DNA from: Ignavibacteriaceae bacterium
GTDB taxonomy: Bacteria > Bacteroidota > Ignavibacteria > Ignavibacteriales > Ignavibacteriaceae
Reading direction: 5' to 3'
NCBI GenBank assembly: GCA_013388525.1
Contig: JACAFA010000111.1
Span: 1 to 56,197 of the forward strand
DNA length: 56,197 nucleotides
The translations under genes were made by a program, and so were the position numbers. Numbering within the stretch: the stretch's first letter is position 1; the number at the start of each line of letters is the position of its first letter. Positions 21,359 to 30,159 of the stretch are shown here, in pieces. Below the pieces are notes generated by a model. The model saw nothing but the letters and a program-made list of their open reading frames with translations. It was not told where the DNA came from and did no database searches.

Positions 21359-21985
21359 ATGGCAAGACACACAGATTCAGTTTGCAAATTATGCAGAAGA
21401 GAAAGGCAAAAACTTTTTCTTAAAGGGCAGAAATGCTATACGGAAAAATGCCCGATTGAATCAAGAAATTATGCACCTGGTCAGCATGGTCTGAGCAGAA
21501 GAGCTAAAATATCTGAATACGGAGTTCAGCTAAGAGAGAAACAGAAAATCAAAAGAATGTATGGTTTACTGGAAACTCAATTCAGAAATTATTTTGAGAA
21601 AGCTAACAAGCAGAAAGGTATTACCGGTGAAAACCTGGTAAAAATTCTTGAGAGAAGATTAGACAATGTAGTTTACAGATTAGGTTTTGCTGCTTCAAGA
21701 AGTCAGGCAAGGCAGCTGATTAAACACAGACATTTTATGGTCAATGACAGGCTGGTTGACATTCCGTCTTATCTTGTTTCTCAGGGCGATATTGTTAAAG
21801 TAAAAGAAAAAAGTAAAAAGCTGGATGCAATTCATAACTCATTAAAGAGAGTTAAAGAAAGTGCTTATCCATGGCTTACAATTGACAAAGCAACATTAAC
21901 CGGAACATTTCTACAGGTTCCCGACAGAGCAGATGTTCCTCTAAACGCCAATGAACAGTTGGTTGTAGAGCTCTATTCTAAATAA
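21359..21985 (+). CDS. rpsD: 30S ribosomal protein S4 (zinc form)
   Basis: Primary 16S rRNA binder and fidelity protein, 208 residues. N-terminal Cys residues 9, 12, 26 and 31 form the zinc-binding version. The S4 RNA-binding domain has RLDNVVYRLGFAASRSQARQ. In E. coli S4 represses the alpha operon; no such leader was recognised in the short gap before rpsM. Confidence 0.97.
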   Translation: MARHTDSVCKLCRRERQKLFLKGQKCYTEKCPIESRNYAPGQHGLSRRAKISEYGVQLREKQKIKRMYGLLETQFRNYFEKANKQKGITGENLVKILERRLDNVVYRLGFAASRSQARQLIKHRHFMVNDRLVDIPSYLVSQGDIVKVKEKSKKLDAIHNSLKRVKESAYPWLTIDKATLTGTFLQVPDRADVPLNANEQLVVELYSK

Positions 21986-22016
21986 TATATTTTTGAAATC
22001 TTAGAGGGATTTATTA

Positions 22017-23012
22017 ATGAATACATCACACTTAATTATGCCGGAAGCAGTGGTTCTGGATGAAGCAAATTATTCAAATACTTTTGGAAAATTTTCTCTT
22101 CAGCCATTAGAAAGAGGATTTGGAGTAACTTTAGGTAATTCTCTGCGAAGAGTACTTCTTTCTTCTCTGCCTGGTGCTGCAATTACTTCGGTTAAATTCA
22201 GCGGTATTTTACACGAGTTTACAACTATTCCCGGTGTAGTTGAAGATGTTTCTGAAATTGTGTTAAATCTGAAGCAGGTTAGAATGAAGTTTCTAACTAA
22301 GAAACCGAATAAGATAGACCTTTCATTCAATGGTGAAAAGGAGTGGACTGCTGCAGATATTCAGAAAGCAAGTAATGAAATAGAAATTCTTAATCCGGAA
22401 CTGCATATTGCAACTTTAAATAAGGTCGCAAAATTTGATGTCGAGTTAAGAGTTGGCAAAGGAACTGGCTATGTTCCTGCTGTTGAAAATTCATCACCAG
22501 ATCAGACAATCGGAGTTATTCCAATAGATTCTATTTTCACTCCGATAAAGAATGTTAAAATGACTGTTGAAAATGTTAGAATTGGTGATAAGAATGATTT
22601 TGAAAAACTTACACTTGAAATTTCAACCGACGGTTCTATTACCCCTGATGATGCACTTACTCAGGCTGCAAAAATTTTAAGAGAACACGTTCAACTATTT
22701 ATTAATTTTGACATAGAACAGGAAGAAGAACAACCGGTTGCTCAAAAGGATACCGAGTTTGATAGAATAAGAAAGATTCTTCTTACTCCTGTTGATGATC
22801 TTGAATTGAGCGTAAGATCTCACAACTGTCTTAAAGCTGCGAACATAAAAATTCTCGGTGATCTTGTAAGAAAAGATGAGTCAGAAATGTTAAAGTTCAG
22901 AAATTTTGGAAGAAAATCTCTTGCAGAACTGATGGAAATAGTGGAAGATCTCGGGATAGAGTTTGGAATGGATGTAGACAAATATCTCAAAGCAGAAGCA
23001 GAACCTAAATAA
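22017..23012 (+). CDS. rpoA: DNA-directed RNA polymerase subunit alpha
   Basis: Assembly platform of RNA polymerase, 331 residues. The N-terminal dimerisation domain contains LERGFGVTLGNSLRRVLLSSL. An acidic linker (EQEEEQPV) near residue 237 is followed by the C-terminal domain with VRSHNCLKAANIKILGDLV and NFGRKSLAEL, which binds upstream DNA and activators. An AGAGGGA site lies upstream. Confidence 0.98.
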   Translation: MNTSHLIMPEAVVLDEANYSNTFGKFSLQPLERGFGVTLGNSLRRVLLSSLPGAAITSVKFSGILHEFTTIPGVVEDVSEIVLNLKQVRMKFLTKKPNKIDLSFNGEKEWTAADIQKASNEIEILNPELHIATLNKVAKFDVELRVGKGTGYVPAVENSSPDQTIGVIPIDSIFTPIKNVKMTVENVRIGDKNDFEKLTLEISTDGSITPDDALTQAAKILREHVQLFINFDIEQEEEQPVAQKDTEFDRIRKILLTPVDDLELSVRSHNCLKAANIKILGDLVRKDESEMLKFRNFGRKSLAELMEIVEDLGIEFGMDVDKYLKAEAEPK

Positions 23013-23030
23013 AACGATAAAGGTAATCAG

Positions 23031-23522
23031 ATGAGACATAATGTTAAGGGAAGAAAATTAGGAAGAACAGCAAGCCATCGTAAAGCTACTTTGACTTCGC
23101 TGATAACTTCTCTTCTTAAGCATAAAAGAATTAAAACCACGCTTGCCAAGGCTAAGGAAACCAGAGGCTTTGCTGAAAAACTCGTTACTAAAGCTCGCAA
23201 AAATGATTTGAATGCAAAAAAACAGGTAATGGATGTAATTAAAGATAAAGAGGTAGTGAAAGAATTATTTTCAGAAATTATTCCTAAGATAGGTGACCGT
23301 CCCGGTGGTTATACTCGTGTTGTAAAGTTAGGTCATCGGATGGGTGATGCAGCTCAAATGGCAGTTCTTGAACTTGTTGATTACAACGAAGTTGTTACGG
23401 CAAGAGCTGAGCAGCAAAAAGAAAAGAGAGAAGCTAAGGCTAAAGCAAAAGAAGAGAAAGCTAAAGCTGAAAAAGAAGATAAACTTCTTGAACAGCAGGC
23501 AGCTGAAACTCCTTCAAAATAA
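23031..23522 (+). CDS. rplQ: 50S ribosomal protein L17 with charged C-terminal tail
   Basis: Exit-region large-subunit protein. Starts [19 protein letters not shown], the family signature; the core ends near residue 118. The total of 163 residues includes a roughly 40-residue Ala/Lys/Glu helix-forming tail ([20 protein letters not shown]). Such tails are common in this phylum. Last gene of the ribosomal block, followed by a strong terminator. Confidence 0.96.
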   Translation: MRHNVKGRKLGRTASHRKATLTSLITSLLKHKRIKTTLAKAKETRGFAEKLVTKARKNDLNAKKQVMDVIKDKEVVKELFSEIIPKIGDRPGGYTRVVKLGHRMGDAAQMAVLELVDYNEVVTARAEQQKEKREAKAKAKEEKAKAEKEDKLLEQQAAETPSK

Positions 23523-23545
23523 TAAATTTATTTTTTTGTATTATA

Positions 23546-23578
23546 AGAGTAATCGAAATCATCGGTTACTCTTTTTTT
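23546..23578 (+). terminator. Intrinsic terminator after rplQ
   Basis: An 11-bp stem with one G-T wobble (23546-23556 with 23562-23572), a 5-base loop AATCA, and a 7-base T-run ending at 23578. It marks the end of the ribosomal protein transcription unit. engB starts 8 bases later, so engB needs read-through or a promoter not recognised here. Confidence 0.85.
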
Positions 23579-23585
23579 ATTTAAA

Positions 23586-24170
23586 ATGTTTAAAGATATC
23601 TATTTCTTAAAATCTGTTTTTGTCCTTGATGATCTTCCCGGATCTGAATTGCCTCAATTAATTTTGTGTGGAAGGTCAAACGTTGGCAAATCTTCTTTTA
23701 TTAACAGCATCTCTAACAGGAAAGGTCTCGCAAAAACAAGTTCTACTCCGGGTAAAACGAGATCAATAAATTTCTACAACGCAGAGAACCATTTCTTTAT
23801 TGTTGATTTGCCGGGATTTGGTTATGCAAAGACAAGTCAGAAGGAAAGAGAAAAGTGGGGAAAACTGGTTTCAGAATACATTCTTCAATCTGAAAAGATT
23901 CATCATGCATTTCACTTAATAGATTCAAGATATGAACCAACCGAACTGGATAAACAACTGAATATCTGGTTGAAGAGTGCGGATTTAAATTACTCGGTTA
24001 TACTTAATAAAGCAGATAAACTTAATCAATCCGAAATTCACAAAGCAATCAGAGCTATCATTAAAGTTTTCTCTGAGCTTGAGTTAAATAAAAATCTCTT
24101 TCTCTATTCTTCAGTGACCGGCAGGTGGAAGAAACCCGTTCAGAAAAGAATTTCGGAACTGTTCTTTTAA
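23586..24170 (+). CDS. engB: Ribosome biogenesis GTP-binding protein (EngB/YsxC/YihA family)
   Basis: Small GTPase involved in 50S assembly, 194 residues. P-loop GRSNVGKSS at 29-37, a switch region with SSTPGKTRSINFY, G3 DLPGFGYAK and G4 NKADK. The FxxxDLPGxGYA arrangement is specific for this family. Starts right after the ribosomal operon terminator, which fits a ribosome-assembly role. Confidence 0.95.
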   Translation: MFKDIYFLKSVFVLDDLPGSELPQLILCGRSNVGKSSFINSISNRKGLAKTSSTPGKTRSINFYNAENHFFIVDLPGFGYAKTSQKEREKWGKLVSEYILQSEKIHHAFHLIDSRYEPTELDKQLNIWLKSADLNYSVILNKADKLNQSEIHKAIRAIIKVFSELELNKNLFLYSSVTGRWKKPVQKRISELFF

Positions 24171-24206
24171 ATTGTATCAAATGTTATTTTTTAATAATTA
24201 GTTGTT

Positions 24207-24231
24207 AAATTTATTTCGCAAATAAATTTTT
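24207..24231 (+). terminator. AT-rich hairpin after engB
   Basis: Perfect 10-bp inverted repeat AAATTTATTT / AAATAAATTT (24207-24216, 24220-24229) with loop CGC, followed by two T. All-AT stems are weak terminators. It may end engB or be an operator for the gene that follows. Confidence 0.4.
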
Positions 24232-24248
24232 CCTATTTAAACCGTCAT

Positions 24249-26105
24249 ATGCTTGATAAAAGACAACGCAAAAGAATTTTAATTTTTCTGGTTATACCTG
24301 TGCTTGCGGCTGGTTTATTCATCAGCGATGACACTACTATCAGACTTATCATAATTGGTCTTCTCATTGTTTATGTTGCATTCATAATTTTTCTCAGAGA
24401 TTCAGTAAGGTTTTCCGGAGGATATTCTATTTCTGAAAGTGAAGAGGCTATCAGTGAACCCGTATCTTCTTCGGGCTCTGATCTTGAGGAATCCTTTAAA
24501 ATTGTATCTAAGAATAATAGAGTTGATGTTATAACTGATGAGAATTACAAGCCTGAGTACGGTGTATCAAAAACAACACTTAAACCTCCCGACCTCAAAG
24601 AACGGTTTGATGAAATAGTCAAAGAGACTCTTCCCCCGGGAACAGGTCACGATGAACAGTTTGGTTTTGTGATTGAAAGAATGTTAACTGTAATGTCCGA
24701 ACTTTATAATGCACATTCGGTTATATATTTCTGGCATAACAAAAGAAAAGAAAAATTAATAATCGAGAAGTTTATTTCTACATCAAACCAGCTAACCAAA
24801 CGAAAATTTGATATTGAAGATGATGTCCTCAGTAAAATAGTTGAAAAAGGCGAACCTGAATTACTTACTGATATTTCCCGTGCAGCAGAGGCTGATGTAA
24901 TACGATACTATGATTCACCGCAGGGAATAAAAAGTTTTGCCGGTGCTCCCGTTTTTTATAATAATGAACTTGTTGCTATACTAGCAATAGATTCAAAAGT
25001 TGAAGATGCTTTTGGAATAGAAACTATTTATTCACTCGGCAGATTTATTCGCCTGATAACAATGTTAATTGGGATTTTCGAGGAAAAATATTCTGATACT
25101 ATTTCACAGAAAAGACTGGAAGGCTTATTAAAAATTCTGGGACCTGAAAATGAATTTGAGGATGAGAAGGAAATGATAAATGCTCTTCCTGAAGCACTGA
25201 AAAGTATGATTAAATGGGATGCTTTTGTTTTTATTTATTTCAACCCGATTGATAAAATATTTAAAACCGAAAAGGTTGAAAACACCACAGCTCTGAAATA
25301 TATCGGAGTTGATCTGCAAATTGATTTAAATGGAACTCTTGTGGGGAAGTCAATAATAACGGGAATTCCTGTTAAAATAGATGATACTTCAGCCAGTGTT
25401 TATAAAAGATTTTCTCGCTCTGAAGATGTTTCGTTTGATGGTTCATTTGTCGCTATTCCTCTTATTTATAATAAACAAATTTATGGTGTTATTTGTTTTG
25501 AAAGTCTGAAGAAAAATGCTTACAGCAATAGTGATGTTCAATTCCTTAAAAAATCTTTAAACGTATTAGCTTATATAATCTATACTCATTCAACTCAAAA
25601 ACTATTAAAGAACTTAACATCGGTTGATTTTGAAACCAGAGCGCTTAATGCTTCTTCCTTTAAAGAAAGACTAAATTCTGATCTGGTAAAGGCAAAACAA
25701 CTTGAAGTTCCTGGTACAATAGCTTTGTTAAAAATTGATGACTTTATCGAACAGGAATCGTTGTTTGATGACAATCCATTACCAAAAGTTGTATCTGCTA
25801 TATCAGAAATTATTTCAGATGAGATGACTCCTCTGAATCTTTTCGGCAGATTAGATGAACGAATTTTCGCCATCTACTTTTTTAATACTGCAACAAAGAA
25901 CGTTTTTGTGTGGGCTGAAAAACTTCGCGTGAAGATTGCACGAAAACCTATTTCAGTAGTTTCAAAGCAAACTACATTTACGGTTTCAATTGGTATAGCA
26001 TCAACAACGAACAAGGACAATGTTGATGAAGTGCTGTATAACGCTAATCTTGCATTGAATAAAGCTCTTGAAAAAGGTGGCAATGCTGTCCTGAATATAA
26101 ATTAA
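24249..26105 (+). CDS. Membrane-anchored GAF protein with degenerate GGDEF domain
   Basis: A 618-residue protein. Two hydrophobic segments near residues 9-27 and 30-48 anchor it in the inner membrane. Two GAF-like sensor regions follow, about 125-270 and 285-440 (SAGAP-like FAGAPVFYNNELVAIL; FVAIPLIYNKQIYGVICFES). The C-terminus, about 450-618, has GGDEF-domain layout ending SIGIASTTN, but the signature position reads GRLDE (533-537), so cyclic-di-GMP synthesis is doubtful. A sensory or scaffold role is inferred. deoB starts 25 bases downstream, suggesting cotranscription. Confidence 0.75.
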   Translation: MLDKRQRKRILIFLVIPVLAAGLFISDDTTIRLIIIGLLIVYVAFIIFLRDSVRFSGGYSISESEEAISEPVSSSGSDLEESFKIVSKNNRVDVITDENYKPEYGVSKTTLKPPDLKERFDEIVKETLPPGTGHDEQFGFVIERMLTVMSELYNAHSVIYFWHNKRKEKLIIEKFISTSNQLTKRKFDIEDDVLSKIVEKGEPELLTDISRAAEADVIRYYDSPQGIKSFAGAPVFYNNELVAILAIDSKVEDAFGIETIYSLGRFIRLITMLIGIFEEKYSDTISQKRLEGLLKILGPENEFEDEKEMINALPEALKSMIKWDAFVFIYFNPIDKIFKTEKVENTTALKYIGVDLQIDLNGTLVGKSIITGIPVKIDDTSASVYKRFSRSEDVSFDGSFVAIPLIYNKQIYGVICFESLKKNAYSNSDVQFLKKSLNVLAYIIYTHSTQKLLKNLTSVDFETRALNASSFKERLNSDLVKAKQLEVPGTIALLKIDDFIEQESLFDDNPLPKVVSAISEIISDEMTPLNLFGRLDERIFAIYFFNTATKNVFVWAEKLRVKIARKPISVVSKQTTFTVSIGIASTTNKDNVDEVLYNANLALNKALEKGGNAVLNIN

Positions 26106-26130
26106 TTTAAACCATCACTTCGCGGCTGAA

Positions 26131-27294
26131 ATGAAAAATTTCTTTGTAATTGTTCTTGATGGAGTTGGAATCGGTGCACTTCCCGATGCAGGCAATTACA
26201 ATGATGAAGGGAGCAACACATTGTGCAATATTGCCGCAGCTGTAGGTGGTCTAAATTTACCAAATCTTGAATTACTCGGACTGGGAAATATTGAACCGAT
26301 TGAGGGAATAAAAAGAGTAGAACATCCTCAAGCTTCTTTTGGTAAAATGTCTGAATTATCAAAAGGAAAAGATTCAACAACCGGGCACTGGGAACTTGCC
26401 GGCTTACAGGTCAAAACTGATTTTACTTATTTTCCGAATGGGTTTAATAGTGAAATCATTGATAGATTTCTTAAAGAAACAAATTGCAAAGGGGTTTTAG
26501 GTAATAAACCTGCTTCGGGAACAGAAATAATAAATGAACTTGGTAAAGAACATCTTGAAACAGGTTATCCTATCATTTATACTTCAGCCGATTCTGTTTT
26601 TCAGATAGCCGCTCACGAGGAAGTTATTCCGCTAAAAAAGCTTTATGAAATCTGTTCAATCACCCGTGAAAAAGTTCTAACACATCCTCTTCTGGTTGGA
26701 AGAGTAATCGCACGACCGTTTATCGGCGAACCAGGTAACTTTACAAGGACTAAAAACAGAAAAGATTTTTCGATTGATCCTCCTGAACCAACGATTCTTG
26801 ACATACTTTCTGAAAATGATATTATTACTATTGCTGTTGGAAAGATTAATGATCTGTTCAACCATCGCGGAATTCAAAAACAATTGTTTACAAAATCCAA
26901 CGAAGAAGGTTGTGAGCAATTACTAAGAATTTCAGGTGAAATGAAGGGTAGTTTTATTTTTGCAAATCTTGTAGATTTCGATGTGTATTTTGGACATAGA
27001 AACGATCCTGAAGGATTTGCAAAAAAACTTTCAGAGTTTGATAAGTTTCTTCCTGAGTTTCTTGAAAAGCTTGATGAAAGTGACAGGCTTGTAATTACTG
27101 CTGATCACGGGAATGATCCAACAACTCCAGGCACTGATCACAGTAGAGAATATGTTCCGCTGCTTTATTACAAGAAGAATTTTGTCGGAAGAAATCTCGG
27201 TGTAAGAAAAACTTTCGCAGATGTGGCAAAATCGGTTTCAGAGTTTTTCCGGGTTGATAACAAACTTTACGGTGTAAGTTTTCTGAATGAATAA
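26131..27294 (+). CDS. deoB: Phosphopentomutase
   Basis: Interconverts (deoxy)ribose 1-phosphate and 5-phosphate in nucleoside salvage or breakdown; 387 residues, alkaline-phosphatase fold. N-terminal LDGVGIGALPDAGNY binds metal. The phospho-acceptor motif DSTTGHWE begins at residue 81. Further metal ligands are in ADHGNDPTTPGTDHSRE (Asp325, His326). The 3' end overlaps the next small gene by 8 bases. Its product, deoxyribose 5-phosphate, would feed an aldolase that makes acetaldehyde; no aldolase is in the window. Confidence 0.95.
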   Translation: MKNFFVIVLDGVGIGALPDAGNYNDEGSNTLCNIAAAVGGLNLPNLELLGLGNIEPIEGIKRVEHPQASFGKMSELSKGKDSTTGHWELAGLQVKTDFTYFPNGFNSEIIDRFLKETNCKGVLGNKPASGTEIINELGKEHLETGYPIIYTSADSVFQIAAHEEVIPLKKLYEICSITREKVLTHPLLVGRVIARPFIGEPGNFTRTKNRKDFSIDPPEPTILDILSENDIITIAVGKINDLFNHRGIQKQLFTKSNEEGCEQLLRISGEMKGSFIFANLVDFDVYFGHRNDPEGFAKKLSEFDKFLPEFLEKLDESDRLVITADHGNDPTTPGTDHSREYVPLLYYKKNFVGRNLGVRKTFADVAKSVSEFFRVDNKLYGVSFLNE

Positions 27295-27583
27295 AACTGA
27301 AGAAGTAAATTTTAATTCACTGTTCATAGATCTGGATGAGCGCAATAATGATAATGCTTTAACTCCGGGGCTTAATGAACTAAAGAACTCTGGTTTTTCA
27401 GGAGTTAATTTGGAAGTTAAATATTCAGCAAATCAGATTATTAAGAATTTATTTCTGGATATCGATTTATTTTTAAGAATCAAAAATGTTCAGGATCTTC
27501 CGGATTGGGTTATCGTTAAATTTATTTTAACCGCCGGAATCTTAAATAGCAGCGGTTTTGCAGATCGGATATCGAATGGTTAA
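27287..27583 (+). CDS. Uncharacterised 98-residue protein
   Basis: Not recognised. Its ATG lies inside the end of deoB and its stop overlaps the start of the PIN-domain gene, both by 8 bases. This points to translational coupling and to a real gene rather than a chance frame. The protein is mixed alpha/beta in composition, with a hydrophobic C-terminal half (DLPDWVIVKFILTAGIL) and no Cys or signal peptide. Its position directly before a PIN nuclease gene would suit an antitoxin, but there is no recognisable DNA-binding motif. Function unknown. Confidence 0.65.
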   Translation: MNKTEEVNFNSLFIDLDERNNDNALTPGLNELKNSGFSGVNLEVKYSANQIIKNLFLDIDLFLRIKNVQDLPDWVIVKFILTAGILNSSGFADRISNG

Positions 27584-27950
27584 ATATCTATTGGAAACGG
27601 ATGTTTTAGCTGATTATCTGACTTCGAATAAAGAAAATTATCTGTTAAAGCTGATGCAAACCGGAATATGTTTTACAACTGTATTGAATGCTGCTGAAAT
27701 ACTTGCTGTTTGTGAAAATGATTCCGAAAAATCAGCAGTCCGGAGTTTACTCGATTCACTAAAAGTGCTAGGTTTGCATTCAAGATATTCACTCAGTGTC
27801 CCGGAGTTTGCAAATAAAACCGGAAGTGTTCGCGACGCTCTTTTTGCAGTTGTTTCTTTAATAAATAAATTACCGATTGTAACTCTTAATGTTGATCGGT
27901 ACAAAAAAACAAATTTAAAAATCATTCATCCACAAGAAGTGGGAGTTTAA
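27576..27950 (+). CDS. PIN-domain protein (VapC-like RNase fold)
   Basis: 124 residues from the ATG at 27576; an in-frame upstream start at 27558 would add 6 residues. The fold signature is LLETDVLADYL, NAAEIL (Glu41), VRDALFAVVSLI (Asp87) and LPIVTLNVDRY (Asp107). The usual LDTNVL reads LETDVL, so the first acid is Glu7 and the Asn is Asp9. Most acidic positions needed for metal binding remain. It could be an RNase toxin or a housekeeping RNA-processing enzyme. Overlaps its upstream neighbour by 8 bases and abuts the EutN-like gene with no gap. Confidence 0.75.
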   Translation: MVKYLLETDVLADYLTSNKENYLLKLMQTGICFTTVLNAAEILAVCENDSEKSAVRSLLDSLKVLGLHSRYSLSVPEFANKTGSVRDALFAVVSLINKLPIVTLNVDRYKKTNLKIIHPQEVGV

Positions 27951-28223
27951 ATGTTTCTTGGAAGAGTTATAGGAACTGTATGGTCAACAAAAAAAGATGA
28001 ACAACTTGTTGGCGCTAAATTTTTAATTGTTCGTGAAGTTACACTCGACTTAAAAGAGAAAGAGCGTTTTGTTGTTGCTGTTGACAGTGTTGGAGCCGGT
28101 GAAGGAGAAATTGTACTCGTAGCTACAGGCAGTTCTTCAAGAATGACCAGCTTTACAAAAGATAAACCTGTTGATGCTGTTATTATGGGAATTGTTGATA
28201 AGCTTGATGTAGCCGAAAAATAA
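27951..28223 (+). CDS. EutN/CcmL-type microcompartment vertex protein (first copy)
   Basis: 90 residues. Starts MFLGRVIGTVWSTKKDEQL, contains FVVAVDSVGAGEGEIVLV and ends PVDAVIMGIVDKL, the full EutN/CcmL pattern of pentameric proteins that cap vertices of bacterial microcompartment shells. Begins immediately after the PIN gene stop. A second copy follows after 24 bases. No hexameric shell protein (BMC-H) is in the window, so the shell would need genes elsewhere, or these proteins act outside a shell. Confidence 0.9.
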   Translation: MFLGRVIGTVWSTKKDEQLVGAKFLIVREVTLDLKEKERFVVAVDSVGAGEGEIVLVATGSSSRMTSFTKDKPVDAVIMGIVDKLDVAEK

Positions 28224-28247
28224 ATCAATTAATAAATTGGAATCAAA

Positions 28248-28535
28248 TTGTTTCTGGGAAAAGTTATAGGAAATATCTGGGCAACAAGAAAGCATCCATC
28301 ATTAAGCAATTTCAAGCTGATGATAGTTCAACCTTTAAATTCGGAATTTGAAAAAACCGGTGATCCAATCATTGCGGTGGATACTGTTGGTTCCGGACCG
28401 GGAGAATTTATTTATTATATCACTGCATCAGAAGCTGTAATTCCATTGCCTGTTGATATGGCGCCTGCGGATGCATCAATTGTGGGAATTATTGATTCTA
28501 TTAATTCTGAAAAATTAATAAAGAGCAAGCTGTGA
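28248..28535 (+). CDS. EutN/CcmL-type microcompartment vertex protein (second copy)
   Basis: 95 residues, a diverged paralogue of the preceding gene. [37 protein letters not shown] and [12 protein letters not shown] show the same fold. Starts with TTG (28248) without a clear Shine-Dalgarno, matching the N-terminus of the first copy. The loop after the VGSGPGE core differs, lacking the GSSSR segment of the first copy, so the two may cap different vertices or form mixed pentamers. Its stop overlaps the sigma factor GTG start. Confidence 0.88.
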   Translation: MFLGKVIGNIWATRKHPSLSNFKLMIVQPLNSEFEKTGDPIIAVDTVGSGPGEFIYYITASEAVIPLPVDMAPADASIVGIIDSINSEKLIKSKL

Positions 28536-29386
28536 AAATCACGAAGCAGTTTACAAACCGGGAATCTCAATCTCTTGATAAATATTTCCACGAAATAGGA
28601 AAAGTTGAACTGCTCACACCCGAGCAGGAAATTGAGCTTGCAGTAAAAATTAAGCAAGGTGATGCTGAAGCACTTGAAAAGTTAACAAAGGCTAATTTGC
28701 GTTTTGTTGTTAGTGTGGCAAAACAGTATCAAAACCAGGGACTTTCTCTCGGTGATTTAATAAATGAAGGAAATCTTGGACTGATAAAGGCAGCACGAAG
28801 ATTTGATGAAACCCGCGGATTCAAATTTATTTCTTACGCCGTCTGGTGGATACGGCAATCAATTATGCAGGCTCTTGCCGAACAATCCCGTATTGTAAGA
28901 CTTCCACTTAACAGAGTTGGTGCATTAAATAAAATTGGTAAAGCATATAGCAATCTTGAGCAGGAATTTGAAAGAGAGCCCAGCTCAGAAGAACTTGCAA
29001 CCGAGCTTCAAATGGATGTCGATGATATTTCGGAAGCTATGACTCTATCCGCGAAACATCTTTCTATGGATGCACCATTTGCACAGAACGAAGAAAACCG
29101 GCTTCTCGATGTGCTTGAAAACGAAGAACTTCCGGCGCCTGACACTTTGTTGATGTCTGAATCTCTTAAAGAGGAAGTTGAGAGAGCATTATCAAAACTT
29201 GCTGAGCGTGAAGCCGAAGTTATTAGACTCTATTTTGGTCTGAACACTGACGAACCGTTAACTTTAGAAGAAATTGGCGATAAGTTTAATCTTACAAGAG
29301 AAAGAGTTCGTCAGATAAAAGAAAAAGCAATCCGCCGGCTAAGGAATACTACCCGCAGTAAAGAGTTGAAAAAATATCTGGGTTGA
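28532..29386 (+). CDS. rpoD: Primary RNA polymerase sigma factor (short Bacteroidota type)
   Basis: Housekeeping sigma-70 family factor, 284 residues, without region 1.1. Region 1.2 ([20 protein letters not shown]), region 2 ([20 protein letters not shown] through [17 protein letters not shown]), region 3, and region 4 with the helix-turn-helix [20 protein letters not shown] are all present. Size and sequence match the primary sigma of the Bacteroidetes lineage, which recognises TTTG / TAnnTTTG promoters. GTG start, overlapping the second EutN gene by 4 bases; 4-base overlap also with the next gene. Confidence 0.94.
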   Translation: MKITKQFTNRESQSLDKYFHEIGKVELLTPEQEIELAVKIKQGDAEALEKLTKANLRFVVSVAKQYQNQGLSLGDLINEGNLGLIKAARRFDETRGFKFISYAVWWIRQSIMQALAEQSRIVRLPLNRVGALNKIGKAYSNLEQEFEREPSSEELATELQMDVDDISEAMTLSAKHLSMDAPFAQNEENRLLDVLENEELPAPDTLLMSESLKEEVERALSKLAEREAEVIRLYFGLNTDEPLTLEEIGDKFNLTRERVRQIKEKAIRRLRNTTRSKELKKYLG

Positions 29387-30081
29387 GATTGAGTTACTCA
29401 TTCCTGAAAATATTTTTTTCTTTAATCTCACTTCTAATATTAATTTCAGCGTGTTCATCAAGTAACACAACCAGGTACGGTAAAAAATCAGAAGATGAAG
29501 AATCCAAAAAATCTTCAATCAGGTTTACATCTGCCGATGATTCCTTAATAGTTGATTTAAATCTTGATTTAAAAGATCCTGATGACCTTCCGGCAGAAGA
29601 TCCGGATGTGGATATTTCGAGTCTTCTGACCACGAATCAGAACAATGAGAACATTGATATTCCAGGATTTGATTACACAACCATCAGGGAGAAAATGCTG
29701 ATGGAAGTAATAAAGTATTTAAATACACCTTATAAATATGGTGGAAATACAAAAGATGGTATGGATTGTTCTGCATTCACACAGATATTATACAAAGATG
29801 TTTTTAATATACCACTTGAACGTTCAGCAAGACTCCAATTTAACCAGGGCAGAGAAGTATCAGCTAAAAATGAATTGATGTTTGGTGATCTTGTATTTTT
29901 TAATACGCGAAAAAGAGTAAAACCCGGACACGTTGGAATTTATATTGGGGATAACCTCTTTGCTCACGCAAGTACAAAAAAGGGGGTTACAATCACTTCA
30001 CTGGATTATGAATATTATTCACGAACTTATATGGGTGCAAGAAGGTTTGAAATGAATGGATTGACGGAGAAAACCCAATAA
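29383..30081 (+). CDS. NlpC/P60 family cell-wall hydrolase, lipoprotein
   Basis: 232 residues. The signal peptide ends in a lipobox (LILISAC), so it is probably an outer-membrane lipoprotein. An acidic Asp/Ser-rich linker (about 25-90) precedes the NlpC/P60 domain (about 105-225). The catalytic triad is visible: Cys129 in DCSAF, His183 in GHVGIYIG and His195 in FAHAS. Such enzymes cut D-glutamyl bonds in peptidoglycan peptides. TTG start overlapping rpoD by 4 bases (a second TTG lies at 29389); last gene of this run, followed by a hairpin. Confidence 0.9.
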   Translation: MRLSYSFLKIFFSLISLLILISACSSSNTTRYGKKSEDEESKKSSIRFTSADDSLIVDLNLDLKDPDDLPAEDPDVDISSLLTTNQNNENIDIPGFDYTTIREKMLMEVIKYLNTPYKYGGNTKDGMDCSAFTQILYKDVFNIPLERSARLQFNQGREVSAKNELMFGDLVFFNTRKRVKPGHVGIYIGDNLFAHASTKKGVTITSLDYEYYSRTYMGARRFEMNGLTEKTQ

Positions 30082-30111
30082 CTATTTTATTAACCTAATC
30101 TGAAATTAAAA

Positions 30112-30134
30112 AGCCGTTCCTTTTGAGAACGGCT
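30112..30134 (-). terminator. Terminator between convergent NlpC/P60 gene and nrdJ
   Basis: Perfect 8-bp stem AGCCGTTC / GAACGGCT with a 7-base loop. On the minus strand the stem is followed by TTTTTAATT, a good T-run for ending nrdJ. On the plus strand the tail is ATTAAGTTTT, weaker but possibly enough for both directions. Confidence 0.8.
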
Positions 30135-30159
30135 ATTAAGTTTTAAATGTTGGATTATA

